A DNA stretch of 17,080 bases from Neisseriaceae bacterium HSC-16F19. GTDB lineage: Bacteria > Pseudomonadota > Gammaproteobacteria > Burkholderiales > Neisseriaceae. The notes below the pieces were generated by a model. The model saw only the letters and a list, made by a program, of their open reading frames with translations. It was not told where the DNA came from and ran no database searches. The first letter of the stretch is position 1, and each line of letters begins with the position of its first letter. The stretch is taken from the NCBI RefSeq assembly GCF_024171525.1, contig NZ_JALJZY010000032.1, forward strand, positions 1 to 17,080. The letters are read 5' to 3'. Below are positions 7,169-13,209 of the stretch, piece after piece. The translations under genes were made by a program, and so were the position numbers.

Positions 7169-8413
7169 TTATTCCGCCGCCAGCCGTTTACCCACCACCG
7201 TCAGCAATACTTCCGCGCCCTGAATCAGTTGGGCATCGTCGGTGTGTTCGCGGGGGTTGTGGCTGATGCCTTTGTGGCTGGGCACGAAAATCATGGCCGT
7301 GGGGGCGATGCGTGCCATCATTTGTGCATCGTGTCCGGCGCCGGAGACCATGCGGCGGTGGCTTAAGCCCAGTTCGGCGGCGGTGGCCTCTATGGTGTCC
7401 TGCAAGGCATCATCAAAAGGCACCGGCTCGAAACGCGCCAAGCGCTCGCTGCTGATTTCCACGCCTTCGCGTTCGGCAATGGCGGCGATAAAGTCTTGCA
7501 GGCGCTGTTCCGCTTCCTGCAAGCGGCCTTCGTCCGGGTCGCGCATGTCTACGGTCATGTCGGCCTGGCGGGCAATCACATTGATCAGATTGGGATGCAG
7601 TTCCAGGCTGCCGACGGTGGCCAAGGTGCTGTCCGGATGCGCGGCCACCACTTCGTCGCGCAAAAAGGCGGCAATGGCAGCGGCGGCATAGCCGGCATCG
7701 TGGCGCAACCGGGTGGGGGTGGTGCCGGCATGATTGGCGGTGCCGCGTATGCTCAGGCGCTGCCAGGAAATGCCCTGCACGCCGGTGACCACACCAATCT
7801 GCAGGTTTTCCGCCTCCAGCACCGGGCCTTGTTCGATATGCAGTTCCAGATATTCGCGCGGCACAATGGCACCGGGCGCCATTTCACCGGCATAGCCGAT
7901 GCGCACCAATTCGTCGCCCAAGCGGCTGCCGTCGGTGCCGACGGCATTGAGCGCGCTGTCCAAATCCAAGCCGCCGGCATAGACCAGCGAGCCCATCATA
8001 TCGGGCTGGTAGCGCACGCCTTCTTCGTTGGTAAAGGCGGCGGCGATGATGGCGCGGCGCGGCACGATTCCGGCTTCGCGGTAGGCGCGTTGCACCGCCA
8101 GCGCGGCCAAGACGCCGTAGCAGCCGTCCAGCGCCCCGGCATTGCCGACGGTATCGATGTGCGAGCCCATCATCAGCGGCGCGGCTTCCTGCCACGGCGT
8201 TTCGCCCGGCAAAATACCGAAAATATTGCCGATGGCGTCCACACGGATGTCCAAATCCAGTTCGCGCATCCATGCGACCAGCCGGTCGCGTCCGGCTTTT
8301 TCGCTGTCGGTCAGGGCAATGCGGGTGCGACCGCCTTCGGCGGCAGCGCCAATGTCGCCAAGGGCGCGGATTTGCGCCAGCAGGGTGTGCGGGTCCAGGC
8401 GGGGGGTGTTCAT
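7169..8413 (-). CDS. M20-family Zn-dependent amidohydrolase (carbamoylase / allantoate amidohydrolase type)
   Basis: The 414-residue protein belongs to the M20 amidase group that includes N-carbamoyl-L-amino acid hydrolase, allantoate amidohydrolase and ureidoglycolate-type enzymes. Expected metal ligands are visible: GSHIDTV (His 85), GALDG (Asp 96), TNEEG (Glu 130/131), ELHIEQGP (His 192) and GISHNPREHT (His 385). A dimerisation-domain motif GTANHAGTTP (around His 228) and GAGHDAQM (His 361) are also present. The start is supported by AAGGAG on the minus strand (8419-8424). It lies on the same strand as and downstream of the diaminopropionate ammonia-lyase gene, as related hydrolases (ygeY next to ygeX in E. 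coli) do, so I infer a substrate that releases diaminopropionate or a related amino acid. The exact substrate cannot be read from the sequence. Cotranscription with the lyase is uncertain because 287 bp of repeats separate them. Confidence 0.88.
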   Translation of the reverse strand: MNTPRLDPHTLLAQIRALGDIGAAAEGGRTRIALTDSEKAGRDRLVAWMRELDLDIRVDAIGNIFGILPGETPWQEAAPLMMGSHIDTVGNAGALDGCYGVLAALAVQRAYREAGIVPRRAIIAAAFTNEEGVRYQPDMMGSLVYAGGLDLDSALNAVGTDGSRLGDELVRIGYAGEMAPGAIVPREYLELHIEQGPVLEAENLQIGVVTGVQGISWQRLSIRGTANHAGTTPTRLRHDAGYAAAAIAAFLRDEVVAAHPDSTLATVGSLELHPNLINVIARQADMTVDMRDPDEGRLQEAEQRLQDFIAAIAEREGVEISSERLARFEPVPFDDALQDTIEATAAELGLSHRRMVSGAGHDAQMMARIAPTAMIFVPSHKGISHNPREHTDDAQLIQGAEVLLTVVGKRLAAE

Positions 8414-8438
8414 GGTTTCTCCTTCGATGGAATGTTGT

Positions 8439-8510
8439 GTAGGGGCGGGTTTTACACCTGCCTGTTCTGTTTGTTGCGGTTTGGCGGGCGGGTGTAAAAC
8501 CCGCCCCTAC
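8439..8510. repeat. Long perfect inverted repeat upstream of the M20 gene
   Basis: A 20-bp arm at 8439-8458 (GTAGGGGCGGGTTTTACACC) is repeated perfectly inverted at 8491-8510, with a 32-bp spacer. It lies 26 bp upstream of the M20 hydrolase start. It looks like one more member of the small inverted-repeat families seen in this window. Confidence 0.85.
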
Positions 8511-8549
8511 ATCGATGGCGGCATTTGCGCTGCCATTGGTTTGGATTGA

Positions 8550-8574
8550 TGTCGGATACAAGTATCCGCCCTAC
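8550..8574 (-). repeat. Single REP-like hairpin (variant)
   Basis: The minus strand reads GTAGGGCGGATAC followed by the inverted arm, one base different from the copies at 364 and 11396 (GTAGGTCGG). It is a solitary unit without a convergent partner nearby. Confidence 0.8.
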
Positions 8575-8576
8575 GG

Positions 8577-8593
8577 TTTCAGGCTGCCTGAAA
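8577..8593. repeat. DNA uptake sequence with palindromic flank
   Basis: TTTCAGGCTGCCTGAAA holds an exact plus-strand DUS at 8581-8592, between the REP-like hairpin and the Correia-like element. Confidence 0.85.
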
Positions 8594-8603
8594 ATCAAAT
8601 ATT

Positions 8604-8707
8604 TAGCTGAAGTAATGGATTTCCCATACAAGGCAGCAAGCCGCAGACAGTACGGGTAGTACGGCAAGGTGCAGCAACGCCGTAGGGGGAATTCAGTACT
8701 TTAGCTA
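8604..8707. mobile_element. Correia-like MITE, copy 2, overlapping the dpaL stop codon
   Basis: Imperfect terminal inverted repeats (TAGCTGAAGTAATGGATT at the left, 18 of 22 bases complementary to the right end) enclose a core at 8628-8684. This core matches the core of the element at 11491-11596 at 53 of 57 positions and resembles the neisserial Correia repeat core (GCAGACAGTAC...TAGTACGG, AACGCCGTA). The element is 104 bp long. The right arm covers the TAA stop of the ammonia-lyase gene (8701-8703), so the insertion probably reset the end of that gene. Confidence 0.8.
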
Positions 8708-9903
8708 TGCCCTTGATAACCGCGCCAAACCACCGCTTCATAAACATCCGGTGCGGTATCGCCTTCGGTATTAATGCAGAGCACGCGCGCCTTATCATCC
8801 AGTTGCAGCTGTGCGCGTTCGGCGGCGTATGCGGGGCGGCTGCACAGGGCATACAGGAGGCCCAGGCCCACGGCGCCGGATTCGCCGGAAAGGATGGCCG
8901 GGTCGGTGCCCGGTTTCGGTGCCGCCAGCACGCGCATGCCCTCGGCGCTGACGCAGTCGGCCACAGCAGCAAACGCGGTACTGTGGTCGCGCAGGAAGGG
9001 CCAGGCGAGAGTGCTGACTTCGCCGCAGGCCAAGCCCGCCATGATGGTGCTCATATCGCCGCCCACGGCATGGGCTTGGCCGTCGTTGGCGCTCATAGAG
9101 CGGTGGTAGCAGGCGGCCTGTTCGGCTTCGACAATCACGATTTTCGGGCAGGCATCACCCAGAAGGGCATGCAGACAGGCGGCAACGGCAGCGGCAAAAG
9201 AGCCGACACCGGCCTGCAAAAACACATGCGTCGGTGGGGCATCCCATTGCGCCGCGGCTTCGGCCACCAGCGTGGTATAGCCCTGCATAATCCACAGCGG
9301 CACGGTTTCATAGCCCGACCAGGCGGTGTCCTGCACCAGCAGCCAGCCGTGCTCTTCCGCCAGCGCGGCGGCGCGGCGCACGGTGTCGTCGTAATTGACT
9401 TCGGTAATGGTGCACTCGGCACCGTGGTTGCGGATGTGTCCGGCGCGCAGTTCGGACGAGCCTTTGGGCATCAGAACCACCGCGCGCACGCCCAGCTGCT
9501 GTGCCGCCCAAGCAATACCGCGGCCGTGGTTGCCGTCGGTGGCGGTAATCAGGGTCACATCTTTAAGACAGCCCTCGGCGGCGGCCTGTTGCAGGGTGGC
9601 AAAATCGGCTTGCGTATCCGCCAGACCCAGATGCTGCGCCAAGGCCCGTGCCACGGCAAAAGACGCCCCCAAGCCTTTAAAGGCATTGAGGCCGAAGCGT
9701 TGCGACTCGTCTTTCACCATTACCGCGCCCAAGCCCAGGTGTCGGCTGAGTGCGGGCAGTGCGTGCAAAGGCGTGGGTGCATAGCCGGGCAGGCTGCGGT
9801 GAAAAGCCTGTGCCGTAGCGGCGGTGTCGGCATCGATGCCGTGCACGGTGCTGCCGTGCGTCTTGATATTGGGATTGAACAGCAAAGAGATAGGGCGGGA
9901 CAT
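8701..9903 (-). CDS. dpaL: 2,3-diaminopropionate ammonia-lyase (PLP enzyme)
   Basis: This fold-type II PLP enzyme (YgeX family) converts 2,3-diaminopropionate to pyruvate and two ammonia. At 400 residues it has normal length. The Schiff-base lysine is Lys 76 in GLNAFKGLGAS. TATDGNHGRG (Asp 123) carries the acidic residue that in the E. coli enzyme allows use of the D isomer. A glycine-rich phosphate-binding segment (QAGVGSFAAAV) and SGESGAVGLG complete the family pattern. AGAGGAA on the minus strand precedes the ATG. The last codons (GYQGHS-stop) lie inside the arm of a Correia-like element. The M20 hydrolase gene lies downstream on the same strand, and an Lrp/AsnC-type regulator is divergent upstream, suggesting a regulated catabolic unit. 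Confidence 0.92.
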   Translation of the reverse strand: MSRPISLLFNPNIKTHGSTVHGIDADTAATAQAFHRSLPGYAPTPLHALPALSRHLGLGAVMVKDESQRFGLNAFKGLGASFAVARALAQHLGLADTQADFATLQQAAAEGCLKDVTLITATDGNHGRGIAWAAQQLGVRAVVLMPKGSSELRAGHIRNHGAECTITEVNYDDTVRRAAALAEEHGWLLVQDTAWSGYETVPLWIMQGYTTLVAEAAAQWDAPPTHVFLQAGVGSFAAAVAACLHALLGDACPKIVIVEAEQAACYHRSMSANDGQAHAVGGDMSTIMAGLACGEVSTLAWPFLRDHSTAFAAVADCVSAEGMRVLAAPKPGTDPAILSGESGAVGLGLLYALCSRPAYAAERAQLQLDDKARVLCINTEGDTAPDVYEAVVWRGYQGHS

Positions 9904-9939
9904 GGTGTATTCCTCTTGCGGGGTGGTGGGTCAATGGCG

Positions 9940-9950
9940 GGTATGATACC
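9940..9950. promoter_or_regulatory. Dyad in the dpaL leader, possible operator
   Basis: GGTATGATACC is a perfect 5+5 dyad 37 bp upstream of dpaL. On the minus strand it contains TATCAT, a candidate -10 box, so binding here could block dpaL transcription. No good -35 was found. Confidence 0.35.
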
Positions 9951-9951
9951 G

Positions 9952-9968
9952 TTTCAGGCAGCCTGAAA
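9952..9968. repeat. DNA uptake sequence hairpin between dpaL and the regulator
   Basis: TTTCAGGCAGCCTGAAA contains an exact minus-strand DUS (9953-9964) in the divergent regulatory region. Confidence 0.85.
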
Positions 9969-9972
9969 ACGC

Positions 9973-10001
9973 TTGAAATATGCAATCATTGCGCTTAATC
10001 T
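9973..10001 (+). promoter_or_regulatory. Candidate promoter of the Lrp-type regulator with internal dyad
   Basis: TTGAAA (9973-9978) and TAATCT (9996-10001) are spaced by 17 bp. The spacer holds the perfect dyad GCAAT-C-ATTGC (9982-9992). Half-sites TGCAA recur at 9981, 10003 and 10034, 22 and 31 bp apart, close to two and three helical turns. This would fit autoregulation by an Lrp-family protein and joint control of dpaL; it is inferred only. Confidence 0.35.
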
Positions 10002-10049
10002 GTGCAAATTTCGCGCTTGAAGCGCCGATTTTTTGCAAAAGGGGGAAAT

Positions 10050-10517
10050 ATGAGCATGCAGCTGGACGAATACGACAAAACCCTGCTGCGGTTGTTGCAG
10101 CAAAACAGCCGCCTGCCGCAGCAATATTTGGCCGAGCAGGTGTGCCTGTCGGTATCGGCCACCAGCCGCCGCATCAGTGCGCTGGAAAAAGCCGGTTATA
10201 TCCACGGCTATGTGGCGCTGGCCGATGCGGCGGCCTTGGGGCGGCCGATTACCATCATCACCGAGGTGAGTCTGGACGACGAGCGCCTGGATTTGATTAA
10301 CGAAGCCAAGCAGCGCTTTGCCGCCTGCCCGCAAGTGCAGCAGGTTTATTATGTCACCGGGGAATTTGATTTCGTGCTGGTGTTTCAGGTGCGCGATATG
10401 GCCGAATACGAGGCGCTGACCCACAGCCTGTTTTTTGAAAGCGGCAATGTGCGCCATTTCCGCACCTTGGTGTCGATGAACAATGTCAAACAGGCTTTGG
10501 CGGTGGCGGTGGATTAA
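10050..10517 (+). CDS. Lrp/AsnC family transcriptional regulator
   Basis: The 155-residue protein has the Lrp/AsnC layout. The N-terminal helix-turn-helix begins LDEYDKTLLRLLQQNSR and has the recognition part LSVSATSRRISALEKAGYI (about residues 32-52). The C-terminal RAM (ligand-binding) domain contains VQQVYYVTGEFDFVLVFQV. Such proteins usually sense amino acids. I chose ATG 10050, close behind the purine-rich GGGGGA (10041-10046); ATG 10056 has more typical spacing and is equally possible. A GTG at 10002 would add residues unlike the family. It is divergent from dpaL, so I infer that it controls the dpaL and M20 genes and itself, with diaminopropionate or a related amino acid as possible effector. 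Confidence 0.88.
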   Translation: MSMQLDEYDKTLLRLLQQNSRLPQQYLAEQVCLSVSATSRRISALEKAGYIHGYVALADAAALGRPITIITEVSLDDERLDLINEAKQRFAACPQVQQVYYVTGEFDFVLVFQVRDMAEYEALTHSLFFESGNVRHFRTLVSMNNVKQALAVAVD

Positions 10518-10528
10518 AATTGAACACC

Positions 10529-10545
10529 TTTCAGGCAGCCTGAAA
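10529..10545. repeat. DNA uptake sequence hairpin after the regulator
   Basis: TTTCAGGCAGCCTGAAA follows the regulator stop by 11 bases and holds an exact minus-strand DUS (10530-10541). As a short stem it may help termination, but there is no T-run. Confidence 0.8.
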
Positions 10546-10572
10546 AGCACGGTAATCCAAGCCCGGCTGTAG

Positions 10573-10578
10573 TAAAAT
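10573..10578 (+). promoter_or_regulatory. Candidate -10 box of the 10604 gene
   Basis: TAAAAT lies 26 bp before the start codon. No recognisable -35 is at the proper distance, so this is a weak call. Confidence 0.3.
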
Positions 10579-10603
10579 ACGCCGTTTTAAATGGGAGACG
10601 ACG

Positions 10604-10963
10604 ATGTATTGGGTTGACCGTACTGCGGTGGTGCTCAAGCCCACCGAGGTTTATCTGGCCTGGCTCAAAAGCGTGGACGAAGACTTGCCGGAAATCACGT
10701 TGGCGCAGCTGCGCAGCAATTGCACCACCTTGCTGGTGCCGCAGGCGGACACGCCGGAAGCGGTATTGAGCTATCTGGGCGAACGTTATCAGGCGCTGTT
10801 TGAGGCCGATTTGGCGCAATGGGAAATCCCGGCGGAAAAATGGCCGCAAGACATGGGTTTGGCGGTGTTTTGGGCGTTTTTCGAGATGGAAATCCACGAT
10901 ACGGTGCTGGATTTGGACGATGCCGACATCGGTGTTTCGCCCGTATTCGACAATATGATGTAA
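10604..10963 (+). CDS. Conserved hypothetical acidic protein
   Basis: The 119-residue protein starts MYWVDRTAVVLKP and is preceded by GGGAG (10593-10597) at good spacing. It is soluble in appearance, with no signal or membrane segment, rich in Asp and Glu, and has Trp-rich patches (KWPQDMGLAVFWAFF, FEMEIHDTVLDLDDAD). I recall similar MYW-D-R-starting proteins in other beta- and gammaproteobacteria but cannot assign a function. Its stop codon is three bases from the start of the YgfX-like gene, so the two are almost certainly cotranscribed and probably translationally coupled. Confidence 0.85.
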   Translation: MYWVDRTAVVLKPTEVYLAWLKSVDEDLPEITLAQLRSNCTTLLVPQADTPEAVLSYLGERYQALFEADLAQWEIPAEKWPQDMGLAVFWAFFEMEIHDTVLDLDDADIGVSPVFDNMM

Positions 10964-10966
10964 GCC

Positions 10967-11392
10967 ATGCAGGCTTTTTGCGTGCGTCCGCATCCGCCGC
11001 GCCTGCTGAAGCGGGCCGGGGTGCTGCTGCACGCGGCAGGTTTGGCGGCGGTGCTGTGCTACAGCGACGGGCTGTGGCGTGCGCTTTGGCTGGCGGCATG
11101 GACGGCAGCGGCGTTGTGGTTTTACCGTTACCGGCGCGGCAGCGGTGTGTTGGCCGTCCATATCGACACCGGGGGCAGGGCGGCGCTGGAAACCGACGAA
11201 GGCGTGAGTTTCGCCGTGCGTCTGCGTCCAGGCAGCCTCATCAGCCCGTATTTAATGATATTGCACTGGCAGGGCGACGGGCGCGTGTGGTGGCAGGCGC
11301 TGACCCGCGATATGACCGATGCCGATGCCTGGCGCCGCCTGACGGTATGGGCGCGCTGGATGCAGCCCGCCGACGACACGCCGCCGCTGTAA
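10967..11392 (+). CDS. YgfX-like membrane protein
   Basis: The 141-residue protein has a short basic N-terminus and two hydrophobic segments forming a hairpin (about residues 17-47). A soluble C-terminal domain follows with the pattern RLRPGSLISPYLMILHW and a terminal DADAWRRLTVWARW. This is the layout of YgfX (also called CptA), a small inner-membrane protein that in Enterobacteria is encoded beside sdhE/ygfY and was linked to cell-shape proteins. Here sdhE is not adjacent; the partner gene is the acidic hypothetical protein, three bases upstream. No clear Shine-Dalgarno precedes the ATG, consistent with coupling. Family assignment is from pattern resemblance only. Confidence 0.7.
   Translation: MQAFCVRPHPPRLLKRAGVLLHAAGLAAVLCYSDGLWRALWLAAWTAAALWFYRYRRGSGVLAVHIDTGGRAALETDEGVSFAVRLRPGSLISPYLMILHWQGDGRVWWQALTRDMTDADAWRRLTVWARWMQPADDTPPL
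11227..11238 (-). repeat. Degenerate DNA uptake sequence in the YgfX-like gene
   Basis: TCCAGGCAGCCT is an 11/12 match on the minus strand, read in the gene as Pro-Gly-Ser-Leu. Confidence 0.5.
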
Positions 11393-11395
11393 TCC

Positions 11396-11420
11396 GTAGG
11401 TCGGATACTTGTATCCGACA
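11396..11420 (+). repeat. Single REP-like hairpin after the YgfX-like gene
   Basis: Identical to the left hairpin at 364-388: GTAGG, then TCGGATAC and GTATCCGA around TT. It starts three bases after the stop codon and may act as a transcript end. It opens the gene-free repeat island 11393-11892. Confidence 0.85.
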
Positions 11421-11430
11421 TGCCTGTCGT

Positions 11431-11443
11431 TTTCAGGCAGCCT
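11431..11443 (-). repeat. DNA uptake sequence
   Basis: TTTCAGGCAGCCT holds an exact minus-strand DUS (11432-11443) without the palindromic extension. Confidence 0.85.
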
Positions 11444-11458
11444 TTACGCCCCTCTGCC

Positions 11459-11482
11459 GTAGGTCGGCTCTCCGAGCCGACA
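11459..11482 (+). repeat. REP-like hairpin, second sequence variant (left)
   Basis: GTAGG followed by TCGGCTC and GAGCCGA arms. It keeps the GTAGGTCGG head and GACA tail of the other hairpins but has a different loop-side stem. Its inverted partner is at 11601-11620, on the other side of the Correia-like element. Confidence 0.85.
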
Positions 11483-11490
11483 CACACCAT

Positions 11491-11596
11491 TATAGTCGAA
11501 TAAAATAAGAATGAGACAAGGCAGCAAACCGCAGACAGTACAGATAGTACGGCAAGGCGCAGCAACGCCGTATCATTCTTATTTTAAATGACTATA
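11491..11596. mobile_element. Correia-like MITE, copy 1
   Basis: The element is 106 bp with TATAGTC ends. The arms (left begins TATAGTCGAATAAAATAAGA) match each other inverted at 23 of 27 positions. The core at 11516-11572 carries GCAGACAGTACAGATAGTAC and AACGCCGTA, which I recall from the neisserial Correia repeat. Compared with the standard element it lacks the long middle part and is of the short type. TA bases at both ends fit the known TA target. It lies exactly between two inverted REP-like hairpins. Confidence 0.88.
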
Positions 11597-11600
11597 AAAA

Positions 11601-11620
11601 GTCGGCTCGGAGAGCCGACC
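11601..11620 (-). repeat. REP-like hairpin, second sequence variant (right)
   Basis: GTCGGCTCGGAGAGCCGACC is the inverted partner of the hairpin at 11459-11482. Confidence 0.85.
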
Positions 11621-11657
11621 TGCTTTCTGCCTGAAAGTATACGGCTGTGGCGGCGGG

Positions 11658-11725
11658 ATTCTGCGACTTCGCTACGCTACGCGCAGAATGACGGCTTACG
11701 GTCATCCTGCGCGAAGTCGCAGGAT
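11658..11725. repeat. Inverted pair of dRS3-like palindromes
   Basis: Unit one has ATTCTGCG (11658-11665) and CGCAGAAT (11682-11689). Unit two has ATCCTGCG (11704-11711) and CGCAGGAT (11718-11725). Read outward, both carry a GTCAT head and a GAAGTCGCAG segment, so they are head-to-head copies of one repeat. The organisation resembles the dRS3 pair at 15084-15186, but the stem sequence differs. Confidence 0.65.
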
Positions 11726-11765
11726 CTTGTATCAAGATGATGTAGACGATAAAGCGAACTTAGTT

Positions 11766-11845
11766 GTAGGTCGGATACTTGTATCCGACATTGGGCAAGG
11801 CTGCTGTAAATGTATACATGTGTCGGATTCAAGAATCCGACCTAC
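11766..11845. repeat. Convergent pair of REP-like hairpins (second BIME-like unit)
   Basis: The left hairpin 11766-11790 and right hairpin 11821-11845 are the same two sequence types, in the same orientation, as the pair at 364-444, with a 30-bp spacer (31 bp there). The spacers themselves differ. The stretch 11846-11892 up to folC holds nothing I can name. Confidence 0.85.
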
Positions 11846-11892
11846 GGCTGCTGTAATCCGTTTCCTTATCTTTAAATCTCAAAACACTCCCT

Positions 11893-13194
11893 ATGCACAC
11901 ATTTCCAACTTTAGACGCCTGGCTGGCCCATCTGGAAACCGCCCACAGCGGCGGCACCATAGACATGGGCTTGGCGCGGGTGGGCGAGGTGCGCGCGCGC
12001 ATGAATTTGGTGCCCGCCTGTCCGCTGATTGTGGTGGCCGGTACCAACGGCAAAGGTTCTACCTGCGCCTACCTCACCCATATTTACACCGAGGCCGGTT
12101 ACCGTGTCGGCACGCTCACCAGCCCGCATCTGCTGCGTTTTAACGAGCGCATCGCCATCAACGGCGAGCCGGTGGCGGATGCACCGATTATGGCGGCGTT
12201 TGAGCGCATCGAAGCGGCGCGCGGCAATATTTCGCTCACCTATTTCGAATTCAATACCCTGGCGGCGGTGTCGGTGTTTGCCGAAGCCGCAGTGGATGTG
12301 ATGGTGCTGGAAGTCGGCCTCGGCGGCCGCTTGGACGCGGTGAATGTGTTTGATGCCGATGTGGCGGTCATCACCGGTGTCGATCTCGACCATCAGGCGT
12401 ATCTGGGCGACACCATCGAAGCGGTGGCCTATGAAAAAGCCGGGGTGATGCGTCCCGGACGCCCCGCCGTATTTGGGCAAAGCACGGTGCCGCAAAGTCT
12501 GGCGCAGCACGCGGCCGACATCGGCGCGGATTTGCTGGTGGCGGGGCGCGATTTTGCCTTCACTACCTTGGAGCAGCAGCAATGGTCGTTCCGCTTCCAG
12601 CCGCAGGCGAGCCGCCTGTTTTCAGGCAGCCGTGCCCGCCATGCCCTGCCCATGCCCGCCTTGCGCGGCGGTTTTCAGCTCTATAACGCCGCCTGTGCGC
12701 TGGCGGCGCTGGAATGCCTGGATGCGCGCCTGCCGGTGGATATGGGCGCCATCAAACGCGGCCTGGTGCGGGTGCGTAACCCCGGCCGTTTTCAGGTTTT
12801 GCCCGGCCGCCCCTTAAGGGTGTTGGATGTCGGCCACAATCCGCAGGCCGCGCGCGCGCTGCGCAACAGTCTGATGGCGCTGCCTTATGCGCCGGTGCGC
12901 ACCGCCGTGTTCGGCATGTTGTCGGACAAAGACATTCATGCGGTGGTGGCCACACTCAAAGACCAGTTCGACCACTGGCGCGTAGCCACCTTGCCCGGCC
13001 CGCGCGGTCTGAGCGGTGCAGCGGTGGCGGCGGTGCTGGCCGAACACGGCATTACTGCGGTGGACGTTCACGCCGATGTGGCCGCTGCCTGGCAGGCTGC
13101 CTTATCGCAGGCCGGTGAAAATGATAGAATTGCGGCCTTTGGTTCCTTCCACACGGTGGCCGACGTGCTGGCAGTGGAAAACCGACCGACCTAA
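11893..13194 (+). CDS. folC: Bifunctional folylpolyglutamate synthase / dihydrofolate synthase
   Basis: FolC joins dihydropteroate with glutamate and then extends the polyglutamate tail of folates, in the cytoplasm. The 433-residue protein has the Mur-ligase-type ATP loop GTNGKGS (residues 50-56), the substrate segment SPHLLRFNERI, VLEVGLGGRLDAVN, DHQAYLGDT and the conserved lysine in YEKAG (Lys 182). A C-terminal domain follows with LDVGHNPQAARALRNSL and FGMLSDKD. The N-terminus (LDAWLAHLETAH...IDMGLARV) matches the family, so ATG 11893 is kept although no Shine-Dalgarno is visible. It starts the folC-SPOR-cvpA run, as in E. coli. A degenerate DUS lies at 12621-12632. Confidence 0.96.
   Translation: MHTFPTLDAWLAHLETAHSGGTIDMGLARVGEVRARMNLVPACPLIVVAGTNGKGSTCAYLTHIYTEAGYRVGTLTSPHLLRFNERIAINGEPVADAPIMAAFERIEAARGNISLTYFEFNTLAAVSVFAEAAVDVMVLEVGLGGRLDAVNVFDADVAVITGVDLDHQAYLGDTIEAVAYEKAGVMRPGRPAVFGQSTVPQSLAQHAADIGADLLVAGRDFAFTTLEQQQWSFRFQPQASRLFSGSRARHALPMPALRGGFQLYNAACALAALECLDARLPVDMGAIKRGLVRVRNPGRFQVLPGRPLRVLDVGHNPQAARALRNSLMALPYAPVRTAVFGMLSDKDIHAVVATLKDQFDHWRVATLPGPRGLSGAAVAAVLAEHGITAVDVHADVAAAWQAALSQAGENDRIAAFGSFHTVADVLAVENRPT
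12621..12632 (-). repeat. Degenerate DNA uptake sequence in folC
   Basis: TTCAGGCAGCCG is an 11/12 match to the DUS on the minus strand, encoding part of FSGSRAR. Confidence 0.5.
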
Positions 13195-13209
13195 GCAGGA
13201 ACACGTTTT

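Noticed and set aside
11393..11892. The dense repeats as a possible CRISPR array.
   Set aside because: The repeats are of several unrelated families, inverted rather than direct, and without regular spacers; no cas genes are present.
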